DNA of 64,000 bases from Deltaproteobacteria bacterium HGW-Deltaproteobacteria-2 (GTDB taxonomy: Bacteria > Desulfobacterota > Syntrophia > Syntrophales > Smithellaceae): contig PHBC01000003.1 of the NCBI GenBank assembly GCA_002840505.1, forward strand, positions 426,899-490,898, given 5' to 3'. Positions 54,946-63,356 of this stretch are shown in pieces (position 1 is the first letter of the stretch; the number at the start of each line of letters is the position of its first letter). The notes under the pieces were generated by a model. The model was not told the origin of the DNA and made no database searches. It saw only the letters and a program-made list of their open reading frames with translations. Made by a program: the position numbers and the translations under genes.

Positions 54946-55587
54946 ATGACCAAAGACGCAAGGGAATATCAGTACTGGAGTAAAAAAGCTGACAGCTTTG
55001 ACGCAGCCAATATTTGCATCGTCGGGGAAAATACACGCAATGCCGCTGAGTGCTGGTTAAAAAATCAGCTTCGTACAGAAGATATTGTTCTGGAACTCGG
55101 CTGCGGCACGGGAATTTTCTCTACCGTAATTGCTGAAAGCGCCCGGCACTTGACGGCTACGGATATGTCGCCGGAAATGCTGGCAAAGGCAAAACTGTGC
55201 TTGCAAAGCTATCCCAACGCCGAAGTCAAGCCGGCGGACGGTTATCAAATCGCCTATGGAGATTCCGCTTTTGATGCTGTGTTTATGGGAAATGTTCTGC
55301 ATATCGTGCGAGGGCCCTTGACGATATTACGGGAATGTCATCGGGTCTTGAAACAAGGCGGCAGAATGCTTGCGGTTGACTACACGCTGGCCGGTATGTC
55401 CTTGATGGCGAAGCTGGCCAAGGGAATGCGTTATGTGAGCAAACTGGGAATACCTCCCAAAGAAAACAAGAGTTATCGGTCCGAGGAACTCGCAGAAATA
55501 GTAAGGCTGGCTGGTTTCGAAATCAAAGAAGCGCAAACAATCAAACGGGAATCAAACGTTATCTGCATCAACGCTGTAAAGATTTAA
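54946..55587 (+). CDS. SAM-dependent methyltransferase (UbiE-like)
   Basis: 213 residues. Motif I VLELGCGTGIFSTVIA (about residue 47), HLTATDMSPEMLAKAK, DAVFMGNVLHIV and RMLAVDYTLAG (motif II-III). Methyltransf_11-type domain close to UbiE-like enzymes. C-terminal helix VSKLGIPPKENKSY. Substrate not readable. Confidence 0.88.
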   Translation: MTKDAREYQYWSKKADSFDAANICIVGENTRNAAECWLKNQLRTEDIVLELGCGTGIFSTVIAESARHLTATDMSPEMLAKAKLCLQSYPNAEVKPADGYQIAYGDSAFDAVFMGNVLHIVRGPLTILRECHRVLKQGGRMLAVDYTLAGMSLMAKLAKGMRYVSKLGIPPKENKSYRSEELAEIVRLAGFEIKEAQTIKRESNVICINAVKI

Positions 55588-55611
55588 GGCAATTCAATGT
55601 GGAGGAACGAC

Positions 55612-55983
55612 GTGAAAAAATATTTTATATTAAATGCCTTTTTGGCATTTGTTGTTTTATGTAACGGGTGCGTTAAAATCACTCCCGTAAAAAACCTGGC
55701 ATTGCCGCCCGTAAGTATAATCGAAGGGAATATAACCCGGCTTGATGATGGCGGATTTGATCTAACCGATGATTCCGGATCAATCTACGTCAGGGCGGAG
55801 TTGCCGGAAAATATCAAACTGAAAATTTCTGTTGGTGAGAAAGTCAAGGTGTATGGTAATTTGCAAGGAGGCAAGAAAAAAATATTCGACGGATATGTTA
55901 TTAAAAAGTCCTCGGGAGAGCAGATTATTGTAAGCAATCCGTCTCCTCATTTCGGCTTTATTTTACAGAGCTCTTTTAAGTAA
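55612..55983 (+). CDS. Putative lipoprotein with OB-fold-like domain
   Basis: About 123 residues from GTG 55612 (GGAGG six bases upstream; an in-frame ATG at 55597 has no ribosome binding site). Hydrophobic signal with Cys (VLCNGCVKI, imperfect lipobox), then SIIEGNITRLDDGGFDLTDDSG and EKVKVYGNLQGGKKKIFDGYV, a small beta-barrel pattern like BOF/OB-fold stress lipoproteins. The end overlaps glf (antiparallel) by 21 bases. Function unknown. Confidence 0.65.
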   Translation: MKKYFILNAFLAFVVLCNGCVKITPVKNLALPPVSIIEGNITRLDDGGFDLTDDSGSIYVRAELPENIKLKISVGEKVKVYGNLQGGKKKIFDGYVIKKSSGEQIIVSNPSPHFGFILQSSFK

Positions 55984-57075
55984 CATCTTTACCTGCTCCA
56001 AAGCTCCGGAGATGACCTGATCCATATTATAGTATTTATACTCAGCTAACCGGCCACCGAATATAACATCACTCTCACGGCTTTGCGCCTTTTGATATTT
56101 GGCCAGCATTTCCTGATCAGCTTTCAGTCTTACCGGATAATATGGTTCATTCGGATCATCGCAAGGATACTCTCTAATGACAACCGTGCCTCTCGACAGA
56201 TGGGCATTTTCGCGATAAAAATGTTTTGGTTCTAGAATGCGTGTATAGGGCACTTCCCGATCGGCATAGTTCATAATGCTGACACCCTGATAATCGTCCA
56301 ACTGCATTTCTTCGATTTCAAATTGGCAGGACCTCCACCGCAGTTCTCCATAATTGTAATTGAAATAACGGTCTATGGGACCAGTGTAAACAAGAGTCCT
56401 GGCGATGGACTTCCAGTAATCTCTTTTTTCCAGAAAGTCTGTTTTCAGTTCCACCGGTATATCCTTCAACAATTTTTCAAAAATCGGCGTGTAGCCGCCG
56501 CTGGGCATTCCTTGATAATCATCATCGTAATAAATGTCATTGTAAGTGGTTCTTACCGGAAGCCTTGTGATAACTTCAGCGGGAAGATCTTTCGGATCAC
56601 AGTCCCATTGCTTTATTGTATAACCCTTTATAAACGTCTCGTAAAGCTCTCTGCCGATAAGACTTATCGCCTTTTCCTCCAGATTTTTGGGGTAAGAAAT
56701 CGCAGGTGTTTTGGATTTTAAAAACTCTCCGGCTTCATCCGGTGTTAAAGATAGGTTATAAAACTTATTGATGGTTGCCAGATTGATCGGCAGGGAATAA
56801 ACTTTTCCGCCTGCGGTTGTGAGCACACGATGCCGGTAATTATTAAAATCGGCAAAAGAATTTATATATTTCCAAATATTTTCAGAAGATGTGTGAAAAA
56901 TATGAGGCCCGTATTTGTGGACGTTGATGTTATTTTTAGGACAATCATAAGAATAACAATTGCCGCCGATATGATCACGTTTTTCGATTATTAAAACTTT
57001 TTTGCCGGCTTTCTTCATTTCGTAGGCAAAAATAGCTCCAAAAAAACCGGCGCCGACTACAATAAAATCATACAC
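55963..57075 (-). CDS. glf: UDP-galactopyranose mutase
   Basis: About 370 residues. FAD-binding DFIVVGAGFFGAIFAYEMK, NVHKYGPHIFHTSSENIWKY, FIKGYTIKQWDCDPKDLP, RTTYNDIYYDDDYQGMPSGG and C-terminal RGTVVIREYP are typical of Glf. Makes UDP-galactofuranose for surface glycans. Start at GTG 57075 is a guess (AAGGA about 12 bases upstream); the frame is open to 57135. No other LPS or glycan gene is adjacent. Confidence 0.92.
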   Translation of the reverse strand: MYDFIVVGAGFFGAIFAYEMKKAGKKVLIIEKRDHIGGNCYSYDCPKNNINVHKYGPHIFHTSSENIWKYINSFADFNNYRHRVLTTAGGKVYSLPINLATINKFYNLSLTPDEAGEFLKSKTPAISYPKNLEEKAISLIGRELYETFIKGYTIKQWDCDPKDLPAEVITRLPVRTTYNDIYYDDDYQGMPSGGYTPIFEKLLKDIPVELKTDFLEKRDYWKSIARTLVYTGPIDRYFNYNYGELRWRSCQFEIEEMQLDDYQGVSIMNYADREVPYTRILEPKHFYRENAHLSRGTVVIREYPCDDPNEPYYPVRLKADQEMLAKYQKAQSRESDVIFGGRLAEYKYYNMDQVISGALEQVKMLLKRAL

Positions 57076-57211
57076 TTTATAAATATATCCTTCTACATAT
57101 GTGCGTGGGGAAATGCTTGTACCAGAAGCAGGCAACTCTTTCCATCTAAAGAATTACTATTCTCTCTTCGTCCTGCGCTCTCAAATCAACAGTTGTCTGT
57201 TGTTAATCGCT

Positions 57212-58060
57212 TTAGCCCGAAAAATGAGCATCAAATACGGCCAGGATTTGCGGGTAGAGCCGTGGTTCATTCGACAAACCTTCCAGTGCTATCCTAACGT
57301 TTACAGAAGTTCCATGAGTGTAAGTACGAAGATCGACCTTCAATTTTGCTTTCCGGGCCTCAGGAGAGTTATTGAATTGTTCGATCTCTTTCTCAACAAT
57401 AGAGGACTTGTTTTCCCAAGTAAATTTTCGAACTATTGCAAAGGCCAGACCTTTCATTCTCCAGTACGTCTCCCACATCCACTCGCACTTTTTTTCGAAA
57501 ACAGCATCGATCCTGGCACACATTGACTTGAACCTGGTCAGCGCTTCCTGCTCTTCTCGTGAATCATTGGGATAAGATACGAAGTGAAGATTTACGAGAC
57601 TTTCCAAACCCGTATACCCACGCAGTTCTGACGGATCGTAGCCTTCATTGAACCCTATTCTTAAGCTCGCTTTATCCTTATTAATTTTCCACGGCCACAG
57701 ATCGACGACAACCTTGGCTTTTTTCACACGTAAGCAAAGAGCTTCACCCATCTCACGGGTTAAAATACCAATGTATTGCTCAATGACAGGATTCGGTGCC
57801 TGAATAAGAAATGATTTTGTTTCGTGGTCCCATGTCCACGCGGAATTTCCTTGAGGAACGCCGGCGAGTTTTTCGAGAAGAGATCGAAAAGCAGCTAATT
57901 CTAAACAGAGGTTTGATTGCACATCACCCGTTCGCGCTTTTTCCATATCCATGGAAAAAGCACCGGATTCATTATGAATCTGGTCAGCGTTCGAGATCAC
58001 AGAGTCTGTCCCAGCTTCGGCTGGCCTGCCGCTCATTGGATCTGATTGTTTAATATTCAT
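57212..58060 (-). CDS. Hypothetical protein, 282 residues
   Basis: Not recognised. Cytosolic-looking, no signal or membrane helix. N-terminal 60 residues are Ser/Asp/Glu-rich; the rest alternates helix and strand, with NKDKASLRIGFNEGYDPS, KCEWMWETYWRMKGLAFAIV and TYTHGTSVNVRIALEGL. GGGGAG lies directly upstream of the ATG. A frame read in the preceding DNA overlaps its start by ATGA, see the small ORF at 58057. Confidence 0.6.
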   Translation of the reverse strand: MNIKQSDPMSGRPAEAGTDSVISNADQIHNESGAFSMDMEKARTGDVQSNLCLELAAFRSLLEKLAGVPQGNSAWTWDHETKSFLIQAPNPVIEQYIGILTREMGEALCLRVKKAKVVVDLWPWKINKDKASLRIGFNEGYDPSELRGYTGLESLVNLHFVSYPNDSREEQEALTRFKSMCARIDAVFEKKCEWMWETYWRMKGLAFAIVRKFTWENKSSIVEKEIEQFNNSPEARKAKLKVDLRTYTHGTSVNVRIALEGLSNEPRLYPQILAVFDAHFSG

Positions 58061-58188
58061 GATCTCCCCGCATCTTTATTGCAGACTAGCTTTAAGAATT
58101 TGCCGATTGTTGTTTCCCGGCAAATCTCTTTTCCGTTACAATCCCATATCTTGCAGGTAATTTCATCATTTGGGTGCAGTTGCCTCAC
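58057..58188 (-). CDS. Possible small ORF coupled to the hypothetical gene
   Basis: Minus-strand frame ending TGA at 58057-58059, which overlaps the ATG of the next gene (ATGA). It reads protein-like (LHPNDEITCKIWDCNGKEI, ETTIGKFLKLVCNK), and stays open upstream to 58250, where a strong promoter lies. The only standard start is GTG at 58188 (43 residues, no ribosome binding site); an ATT at 58236 would give 59. Low certainty that it is translated. Confidence 0.3.
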   Translation of the reverse strand: MRQLHPNDEITCKIWDCNGKEICRETTIGKFLKLVCNKDAGRS

Positions 58189-58254
58189 TAAAAGAGACGT
58201 TGCAGATCGGTCAAGAAAAATTCTTTGATATACAATATTGTTTATTCCAGTTTA

Positions 58255-58283
58255 ACTATAAGAAATTACGTTTTTTTTGTCAA
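58255..58283 (-). promoter_or_regulatory. Promoter upstream of the hypothetical gene at 57212
   Basis: On the minus strand TTGACA (58278-58283), 17-base spacer, TATAGT (58255-58260). Near-consensus sigma70 site. Transcript start would be about 190 bases upstream of the ATG at 58060. Confidence 0.7.
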
Positions 58284-58350
58284 TGACAAAAAGCTCTGAG
58301 CAATAAAGTATATCTTTGGCGTTTTGTTTTGACGTAAGGTTTTTAAGCAA

Positions 58351-58385
58351 AAAAAGAATGGCTCAGGCAGCCATTCTTTTTTTTT
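58351..58385 (-). terminator. Terminator, bidirectional
   Basis: AAAAGAATGGCT and AGCCATTCTTTT (58353-58380) form a 12-bp stem around a 5-base loop, with A/T runs on both sides, so it works in both directions. It ends the minus operon starting at 60191. Confidence 0.85.
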
Positions 58386-58433
58386 AATGATTGGATGATT
58401 AATTACCGTTAGTTTTGTAACTATTTATTATAT

Positions 58434-59423
58434 TTATTCTTTAAACATATTCGTTACGTATTCAATATCAGTCTTGGCCTTTGCCACGATTCCTTCGATA
58501 AGGTCTTTACACGTGGGGATATCCTTTACCAACCCCACCGATTGTCCCATCATCATGGGCGCGGTATCGACCTTGCCGTATTCCCATGCTTCTTTTATTT
58601 TCTCTCCGGCAATTAGCGGAATAAGTTTTTCCAAACCGCCGCCCTTTTCCTCCACAGCCAAAACTTCTTCAACAAGCTTATTTTTTATAGCCCTGCCCTG
58701 CAAACCAATCGTTTTGCAGATAAGAGCCGTTTCATATTCCTGCCGCCGGACTAGTTCCCGCTTGATGTTATCGTGCACTTCACATTCCTGCGTGGCAACA
58801 AAGCGGGTCGCCATCATAACTCCCTGAGCCCCAAGAGCAAGTGCCGCGGCCAAAGTACGACCATCAGCAATACCCCCTACAGTGACAACAGGAATTTTCA
58901 CTGTTTCGGCAATACGCGGTGTCAGTATCATTGTTGTGACATCGTCATTTAACGGATGACCGCCTTCTTCGATCCCTGCGGCATAAATTCCGTCGTAACC
59001 AACTTTCTCGGCGTGCACGGCATGACGCACTGCTCCCACCTTATGGAAAAGCTTGATTCCCGCCTTTTTCATGACGTCTACGTATTCTCTCCCCACTACT
59101 TTGTCCAGCGGTGTGCCGGATATTTCCAGCCCGGCAACCCTTTCCTCAACACAAACACGCAGGAACATTTTGTGATGCTCGGGTGTGATATGAACCGATG
59201 GCAGAATTGTTACATTTACCATAAATGGTTTGTCCGTAAGCTTCCTTGTCAATTTAATGGCATCACGGAATTCTTCCTCAGTTGAATAGTTCCCGGCAGT
59301 CAGGTTTCCCATGCCACCGGCATTAGATATGGCGGCACAAAGCTTTGGTTTGCAAAGCCACATCATCGCACCGCATATAATGGGATATTTAATTCCGAAC
59401 ATTTCGGTAATGGCTGTTTTCAT
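58434..59423 (-). CDS. Nitronate monooxygenase / FabK-like FMN TIM-barrel protein (second copy)
   Basis: 329 residues. FMN-barrel motifs YPIICGAMMWL, SNAGGMGNLTAG, AAGIEEGGHPLNDD, VVTVGGIADGRTLAAALALGAQG and MMATRFVATQECEVHD. Distinct from the copy at 11110 (the GGHTG motif is GGHPL). Some members are enoyl-ACP reductase FabK-type; encoded next to an enoyl-CoA isomerase-like protein, a role in acyl-CoA double-bond reduction is possible but unproven. Confidence 0.88.
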   Translation of the reverse strand: MKTAITEMFGIKYPIICGAMMWLCKPKLCAAISNAGGMGNLTAGNYSTEEEFRDAIKLTRKLTDKPFMVNVTILPSVHITPEHHKMFLRVCVEERVAGLEISGTPLDKVVGREYVDVMKKAGIKLFHKVGAVRHAVHAEKVGYDGIYAAGIEEGGHPLNDDVTTMILTPRIAETVKIPVVTVGGIADGRTLAAALALGAQGVMMATRFVATQECEVHDNIKRELVRRQEYETALICKTIGLQGRAIKNKLVEEVLAVEEKGGGLEKLIPLIAGEKIKEAWEYGKVDTAPMMMGQSVGLVKDIPTCKDLIEGIVAKAKTDIEYVTNMFKE

Positions 59424-59465
59424 TTTTCCACCTGATAAATTTTTTAATAATTGTTTGTTATTATA

Positions 59466-60191
59466 TCAATCAGCAACAACCAGAACATCGATATTCGTCG
59501 ATGGCGGCATATGATCATCGTCTAATACTTTTACAATATCGCTATACAGTCTTTCTTTTATTTTGCCGAGAATTCCCCGCTTTTTCTGAAGTGTCCTGGC
59601 ATAAGCTATGGCCTGCGCCATTAGATCTTCCTGGCTGGCGCACGCTTTTACAATAATATTGAGCTTTTCCAATTCCGGCGCGGTGTAACGATTTCCTGTA
59701 AATTCCATTTGTGATAATATATGCAAAGGAATGGCTTTCTTCATAAAAGCGTTCATGCCCCATCTGAATGGAATGCCTATATTTACTTCCGGAAAGCAAA
59801 AGAATCCGCGGTCCGACCGCATGAAGCGAAAATCACAGGCACAGGATAATATCGAACCATTGCCGAAGGCATGGCCGTTAATCGCCGCAATTACCGGTAC
59901 AGGATAAAGAACAAGCGTTTTAAAAACAATGTCCATCTCATTGATAAAATCTCTAACTGGTTGATGGTCATTTTTCTGCATTTTTTCCATAATCCAGTTA
60001 ACATCTACTCCCTGAGAGAAATTCTTCTCGTCATTAGACGTAATAATCAATGCCGTTATTGATTTATCAGCAATTATCTCATCCAGCATAGCTTTTAGGG
60101 TTTGGGCAAATTCAAGATTTTGCCTGTTTTCACCATTGCTCATAGTAATAATTGCTACAGTTTCATCTTTAATCCATGTCATGATAGCCAT
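59466..60191 (-). CDS. Enoyl-CoA hydratase/isomerase family protein (ECI-like)
   Basis: 241 residues. Crotonase fold: NFSQGVDVNWIMEK (oxyanion-hole loop), AAINGHAFGNGSILSCACDFR and FCFPEVNIGIPFRWGM. The first hydratase Glu is replaced (GNGSI) and only the second Glu (FPEVNIG) is kept, as in Delta3,Delta2-enoyl-CoA isomerases. Start ATG 60191 with GGAAGA upstream. 42 bases before the NMO gene. Confidence 0.88.
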   Translation of the reverse strand: MAIMTWIKDETVAIITMSNGENRQNLEFAQTLKAMLDEIIADKSITALIITSNDEKNFSQGVDVNWIMEKMQKNDHQPVRDFINEMDIVFKTLVLYPVPVIAAINGHAFGNGSILSCACDFRFMRSDRGFFCFPEVNIGIPFRWGMNAFMKKAIPLHILSQMEFTGNRYTAPELEKLNIIVKACASQEDLMAQAIAYARTLQKKRGILGKIKERLYSDIVKVLDDDHMPPSTNIDVLVVAD

Positions 60192-60644
60192 ATAGTTTTC
60201 TTCCTTTCACTTTTAACAATGTATTTATCAACGATCCTTCCTTATAAAGAATAACTAAAGAAGATGTCAAGCTAGTGTATGCATTACATTCACAATGTAA
60301 TTTTAAAGATACGCAAAATCATGCCATCAGGATCCTGATATGAGCTGGAACAGGCGGATGTGATTATACATTTCACAGCAAATAAGCCTTTTATCGCGGG
60401 CACACTACTACACATTGTCCTGTAAGGAAACCTTACGACATTATGGCACCGGAAACCTGTTCCGCACACTATCCTTGACTCCATCGAACCACTGGCAACA
60501 AGCAACCTAAAATCCACCACAACAATTTTATCAGTTGCCAAATTCTCGCCGTTCAATATCAGAGCTGAGGCTATAAGCAAACTAGAACTTGCCCGACACT
60601 AGGACACATAAAAATTGTTTCTGTCGTTTCTCCGCGTCGCTAGC
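60192..60644. other. Intergenic region without a firm gene
   Basis: A minus-strand frame (60290-60580) starting at TTG would encode 96 residues with several Cys, but it has no ribosome binding site. No hairpin terminator was seen. I leave it uncalled. Confidence 0.3.
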
Positions 60645-60749
60645 TTAAATTTTCAAGAAAAATTGGTAGAAAATTCCAGCAACAATAACGACCATCAGTA
60701 CCGCCAATAACACAAAATTGAATTTGCGTTTTTCTTTCATTACCGCCAT
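60645..60749 (-). CDS. 34-residue single-pass membrane protein
   Basis: Short gene read directly from the sequence: MAVMKEKRKF then NFVLLAVLMVVIVAGIFYQF and FLKI. Basic N-terminus (KEKRKF) followed by one 20-residue hydrophobic helix; typical small inner-membrane protein. AGGGGGG lies five bases upstream of ATG 60749, and a consensus promoter is at 60806-60834. Function unknown. Divergent from abfD. Confidence 0.7.
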   Translation of the reverse strand: MAVMKEKRKFNFVLLAVLMVVIVAGIFYQFFLKI

Positions 60750-60805
60750 AGTTTCCCCCCCTGAATTGTTATTTATCTGATATAATACTGTCCCGTTGAG
60801 TGCGG

Positions 60806-60834
60806 AGTATAAAAAGTCCATCTTTGTATGTCAA
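60806..60834 (-). promoter_or_regulatory. Promoter of the 34-residue membrane protein
   Basis: TTGACA (60829-60834), 17-base spacer, TATACT (60806-60811) on the minus strand, about 55 bases upstream of the ATG. Near-perfect consensus. A TGGTATACT extended -10 on the plus strand (60859-60867) may serve abfD. Confidence 0.75.
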
Positions 60835-60973
60835 GGAAATAATAGCGACTAATATTTATGGTATACTATTAAAAATACTGGTTATTTATTATTAATTGAT
60901 GCTGAACAACTTGGAAATACAATTGCGATACTGAAAATCTTGATCATTCAAATATTGAAGGAGGCACAAAGCA

Positions 60974-62425
60974 ATGACGTTAAAAACAGCCAACCAATAT
61001 GAAGAAAGTCTGCGTAAAATGAATCTAAAAGTATATCTGCTGGGTGAATTGGTGAAAAATCCGGTGGATCATCCGATAATCAGACCATCTATGAATTCCG
61101 TAAAAATGACCTACGCTTTAGCTCAGGATCCCCAGCACGAAGATCTGATGACGGCGAAATCTCATCTAACAGGAAAAAAGATAAACCGTTTTTGTCATCT
61201 GCACCAAAGCACTGAAGACCTGATCAAAAAAGTAAAAATGCAACGATTACTGGGACAAAAAACAGCTTCCTGCTTTCAAAGGTGCGTCGGAATGGACGCA
61301 ATCAATGCCGTGGACAGCGTAACTTTTGAAATGGATAAGAAACTAGGCACTCATTATCATGAGCGATTTATCAAATTTCTGAAAATGATGCAGGAAAATG
61401 ATTTTACTGTGGATGGCGCCATGACCGACCCCAAAGGAGACCGCGGCCTGCCACCGAGCAAACAGGCGGACCCGGACCTTTACACGCGTGTTGTGGAAAA
61501 AAGAAAAGACGGCATTGTTGTGCGGGGCGCCAAAGCGCATCAGACGGGAGCCATTAATTCGCACTGGATTTTAGTTATGCCGACTGTCGCCATGACCAAA
61601 GATGACGCTGATTACGCCATTTCTTTCGCCGCGCCTGCCGACGCGGAAGGCATTTCTTACATTTACGGCAGGCAGTCCTGCGACACGCGAAAACTCGAAG
61701 GCGGAGAAATAGACGTAGGCAACTATCAGTTCGGTGGTCACGAAGCACTCATGGTTTTCGATAATCTGTTTGTCCCCTGGGAAAATGTGTTTATGTGTGG
61801 AGAATATGATTTTAGCGGCGCATTAGTCGAACGCTTTGCCGGTTATCACCGTCAGAGCTATGGTGGCTGCAAAGTAGGCGTGGGTGACGTGCTCATCGGT
61901 GCCGCGGCGCTGGCCGCTGAATACAACGGCGCGTCCAAAGCCTCTCACATCAAAGATAAATTGATTGAGATGATACACCTGAACGAAACGCTTTTCTCCT
62001 GCGGTATTGCCTGTTCCGCGCAAGGACACAAAACAGCTTCCGGCACTTACCTGATTGATTTGCTGCTGGCCAACGTCTGCAAACAAAACGTAACCAGATT
62101 TCCCTATGAGATTGCAAGGCTAGCGGAAGATATCGCCGGCGGATTAATGGTCACGATGGCTTCGGAAAAAGATTTGCGTCATCCGGAAATCGGTAAAATA
62201 GTCGAAAAATATTTTAAAGGAATCGCTTCGGTATCCACTGAGAACCGTTGCCGTATTCTAAGACTGGTGGAAAATATCACCCTGGGCACAGCCGCAGTCG
62301 GTTACCGCACAGAATCCATGCATGGCGCCGGTTCACCTCAGGCACAGCGTATAATGATTTCCCGTCAGGGGAATCTCGAATATAAAAAGAAGCTGGCTAA
62401 AGAAATCGCCGGAATAAAAGAATAA
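60974..62425 (+). CDS. abfD: 4-Hydroxybutyryl-CoA dehydratase / vinylacetyl-CoA isomerase
   Basis: 483 residues. [4Fe-4S] ligands of the Clostridium aminobutyricum enzyme are conserved: Cys100 and Cys104 in SCFQRCVGMD, His292 and Cys299 in YHRQSYGGCK, and acid/base residues Tyr296, Lys300, and Glu257 (GGHEA). FAD-binding acyl-CoA dehydrogenase-like fold. Dehydrates 4-hydroxybutyryl-CoA to crotonyl-CoA, an unusual ketyl-radical reaction. Start ATG 60974 with GGAGG nine bases upstream. In this organism it would feed C4 acid use into beta-oxidation. Other genes of that route (4-hydroxybutyrate dehydrogenase, CoA transferase specific to it) are not adjacent. Confidence 0.95.
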   Translation: MTLKTANQYEESLRKMNLKVYLLGELVKNPVDHPIIRPSMNSVKMTYALAQDPQHEDLMTAKSHLTGKKINRFCHLHQSTEDLIKKVKMQRLLGQKTASCFQRCVGMDAINAVDSVTFEMDKKLGTHYHERFIKFLKMMQENDFTVDGAMTDPKGDRGLPPSKQADPDLYTRVVEKRKDGIVVRGAKAHQTGAINSHWILVMPTVAMTKDDADYAISFAAPADAEGISYIYGRQSCDTRKLEGGEIDVGNYQFGGHEALMVFDNLFVPWENVFMCGEYDFSGALVERFAGYHRQSYGGCKVGVGDVLIGAAALAAEYNGASKASHIKDKLIEMIHLNETLFSCGIACSAQGHKTASGTYLIDLLLANVCKQNVTRFPYEIARLAEDIAGGLMVTMASEKDLRHPEIGKIVEKYFKGIASVSTENRCRILRLVENITLGTAAVGYRTESMHGAGSPQAQRIMISRQGNLEYKKKLAKEIAGIKE

Positions 62426-62454
62426 TTCATGTGACGTGGTATATTAACATGGTT

Positions 62455-62584
62455 ATATCGATTTGCAGTCAAAAGTATACCGCGGCGGCAAGGAAGAGGC
62501 GACGTATGCGTATTATTTATACGTTGAGGAGCCGGTGACGCAGCCAACAAAGGTAGACGAATGAATGCAAATTGATATCGGTAT
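62455..62584 (+). repeat. Interspersed element copy overlapping the next gene's start
   Basis: ATATCGATTTGCA at the left and TGCAAATTGATATCGGTAT at the right are inverted repeats of 12-13 bases. Internal CGCGGCGGCAAGGAAGAGGC, GTATTATTTATACGTTGAGG, GACGCAGCCAACAAAGGTAG match the other copies. Its right end includes the start codon of the gene at 62565. Confidence 0.8.
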
Positions 62585-62879
62585 AAAATATTGCGGCGGG
62601 TGCAATCCCATTATAGACAGAGCAAAACTGGTGCGGGAGATAGAAAAGCTGCTGCCACCGGAATACAGTTTTTCAAAAGATCAATCCTCCAATAATTGGG
62701 ACTTAGGTATTCTTGTCTGCGGTTGCCTGACCGCATGCACGGATAAACCAGAATTTAAAAATCTCGCCCGGAAATGGATTACCATCGCCGGGAATTCCGT
62801 TAATATGGATAGCGCACCGGAAGAAAAACTAGCTGCTATTGTCGCCAGTAAAATAAAAATAAATAATTTTATGTCCTAA
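62565..62879 (+). CDS. Small cysteine-rich conserved-looking protein (CGGC motif)
   Basis: 104 residues. YCGGCNPIIDR at the N-terminus and GILVCGCLTACTD in the middle, six Cys in all, suggesting metal or Fe-S binding. I do not recognise the family. AGGT is 10 bases before ATG 62565; both lie inside the repeat at 62455-62584. 3' end overlaps the antiparallel gene at 62876 by four bases. Close to abfD (139 bases), so a partner role is possible. Confidence 0.65.
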   Translation: MQIDIGIKYCGGCNPIIDRAKLVREIEKLLPPEYSFSKDQSSNNWDLGILVCGCLTACTDKPEFKNLARKWITIAGNSVNMDSAPEEKLAAIVASKIKINNFMS

Positions 62880-63256
62880 TGGGCATAAATTACCATTGAC
62901 GAACCACCAATATACGATACACCCAAATGCGATGAATTTAAGCCAGTATTGGCCGGTGCCTGAATACTGCCTCCATGAGAACTTAAAATAATTTTGTTTA
63001 AGAAAAAAGGGGTTCTTCCCCAAAAAGTCAATTTTTTTGGGGCTAGATCATTAATTGGAGAGCTTGTTGTTCGAACACCCCAGTAGTTTGTGCCTATTGA
63101 TGTTGAACCAAGGATGAAACTACTGAAGTCAATTGAAATACCGGTCTCACCTGATATGGTGCCCAACTCGCTATCAGACATAGCGGTTTTAGCAAACGAT
63201 GCAAGGGGAATCATTAAAAATATTGCAATAAGTACTGAGATTAAAGTTTTCTTCAT
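62876..63256 (-). CDS. Small exported protein with post-signal MSDSELGTISGE motif (paralog 3)
   Basis: 126 residues from ATG 63256 (GGAG five bases upstream; frame is open to 63283). Signal peptide MKKTLISVLIAIFLMIPLASFA, then KTAMSDSELGTISGETGISI. Body is Ser/Gly/Asn/Thr-rich beta-like (SSFILGSTSIGTNYWGVRTT). Same arrangement as at 18070 and 18741 but distant in sequence; NYWGV is shared with the gene at 18070. Function unknown. Confidence 0.7.
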   Translation of the reverse strand: MKKTLISVLIAIFLMIPLASFAKTAMSDSELGTISGETGISIDFSSFILGSTSIGTNYWGVRTTSSPINDLAPKKLTFWGRTPFFLNKIILSSHGGSIQAPANTGLNSSHLGVSYIGGSSMVIYAH

Positions 63257-63356
63257 ATTGTCTCCTTCAGTTTTATACACCATTTAAATTTACTAAGAAT
63301 GAAAGCATGTAAAGGCTTCTTATAAATAGTAAAAACTTATACGGAGAAAAATAATC

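Noticed and set aside
60290-60580. 96-residue minus-strand frame
   Set aside because: Starts with TTG without ribosome binding site; could be real only if conserved, which I cannot test.
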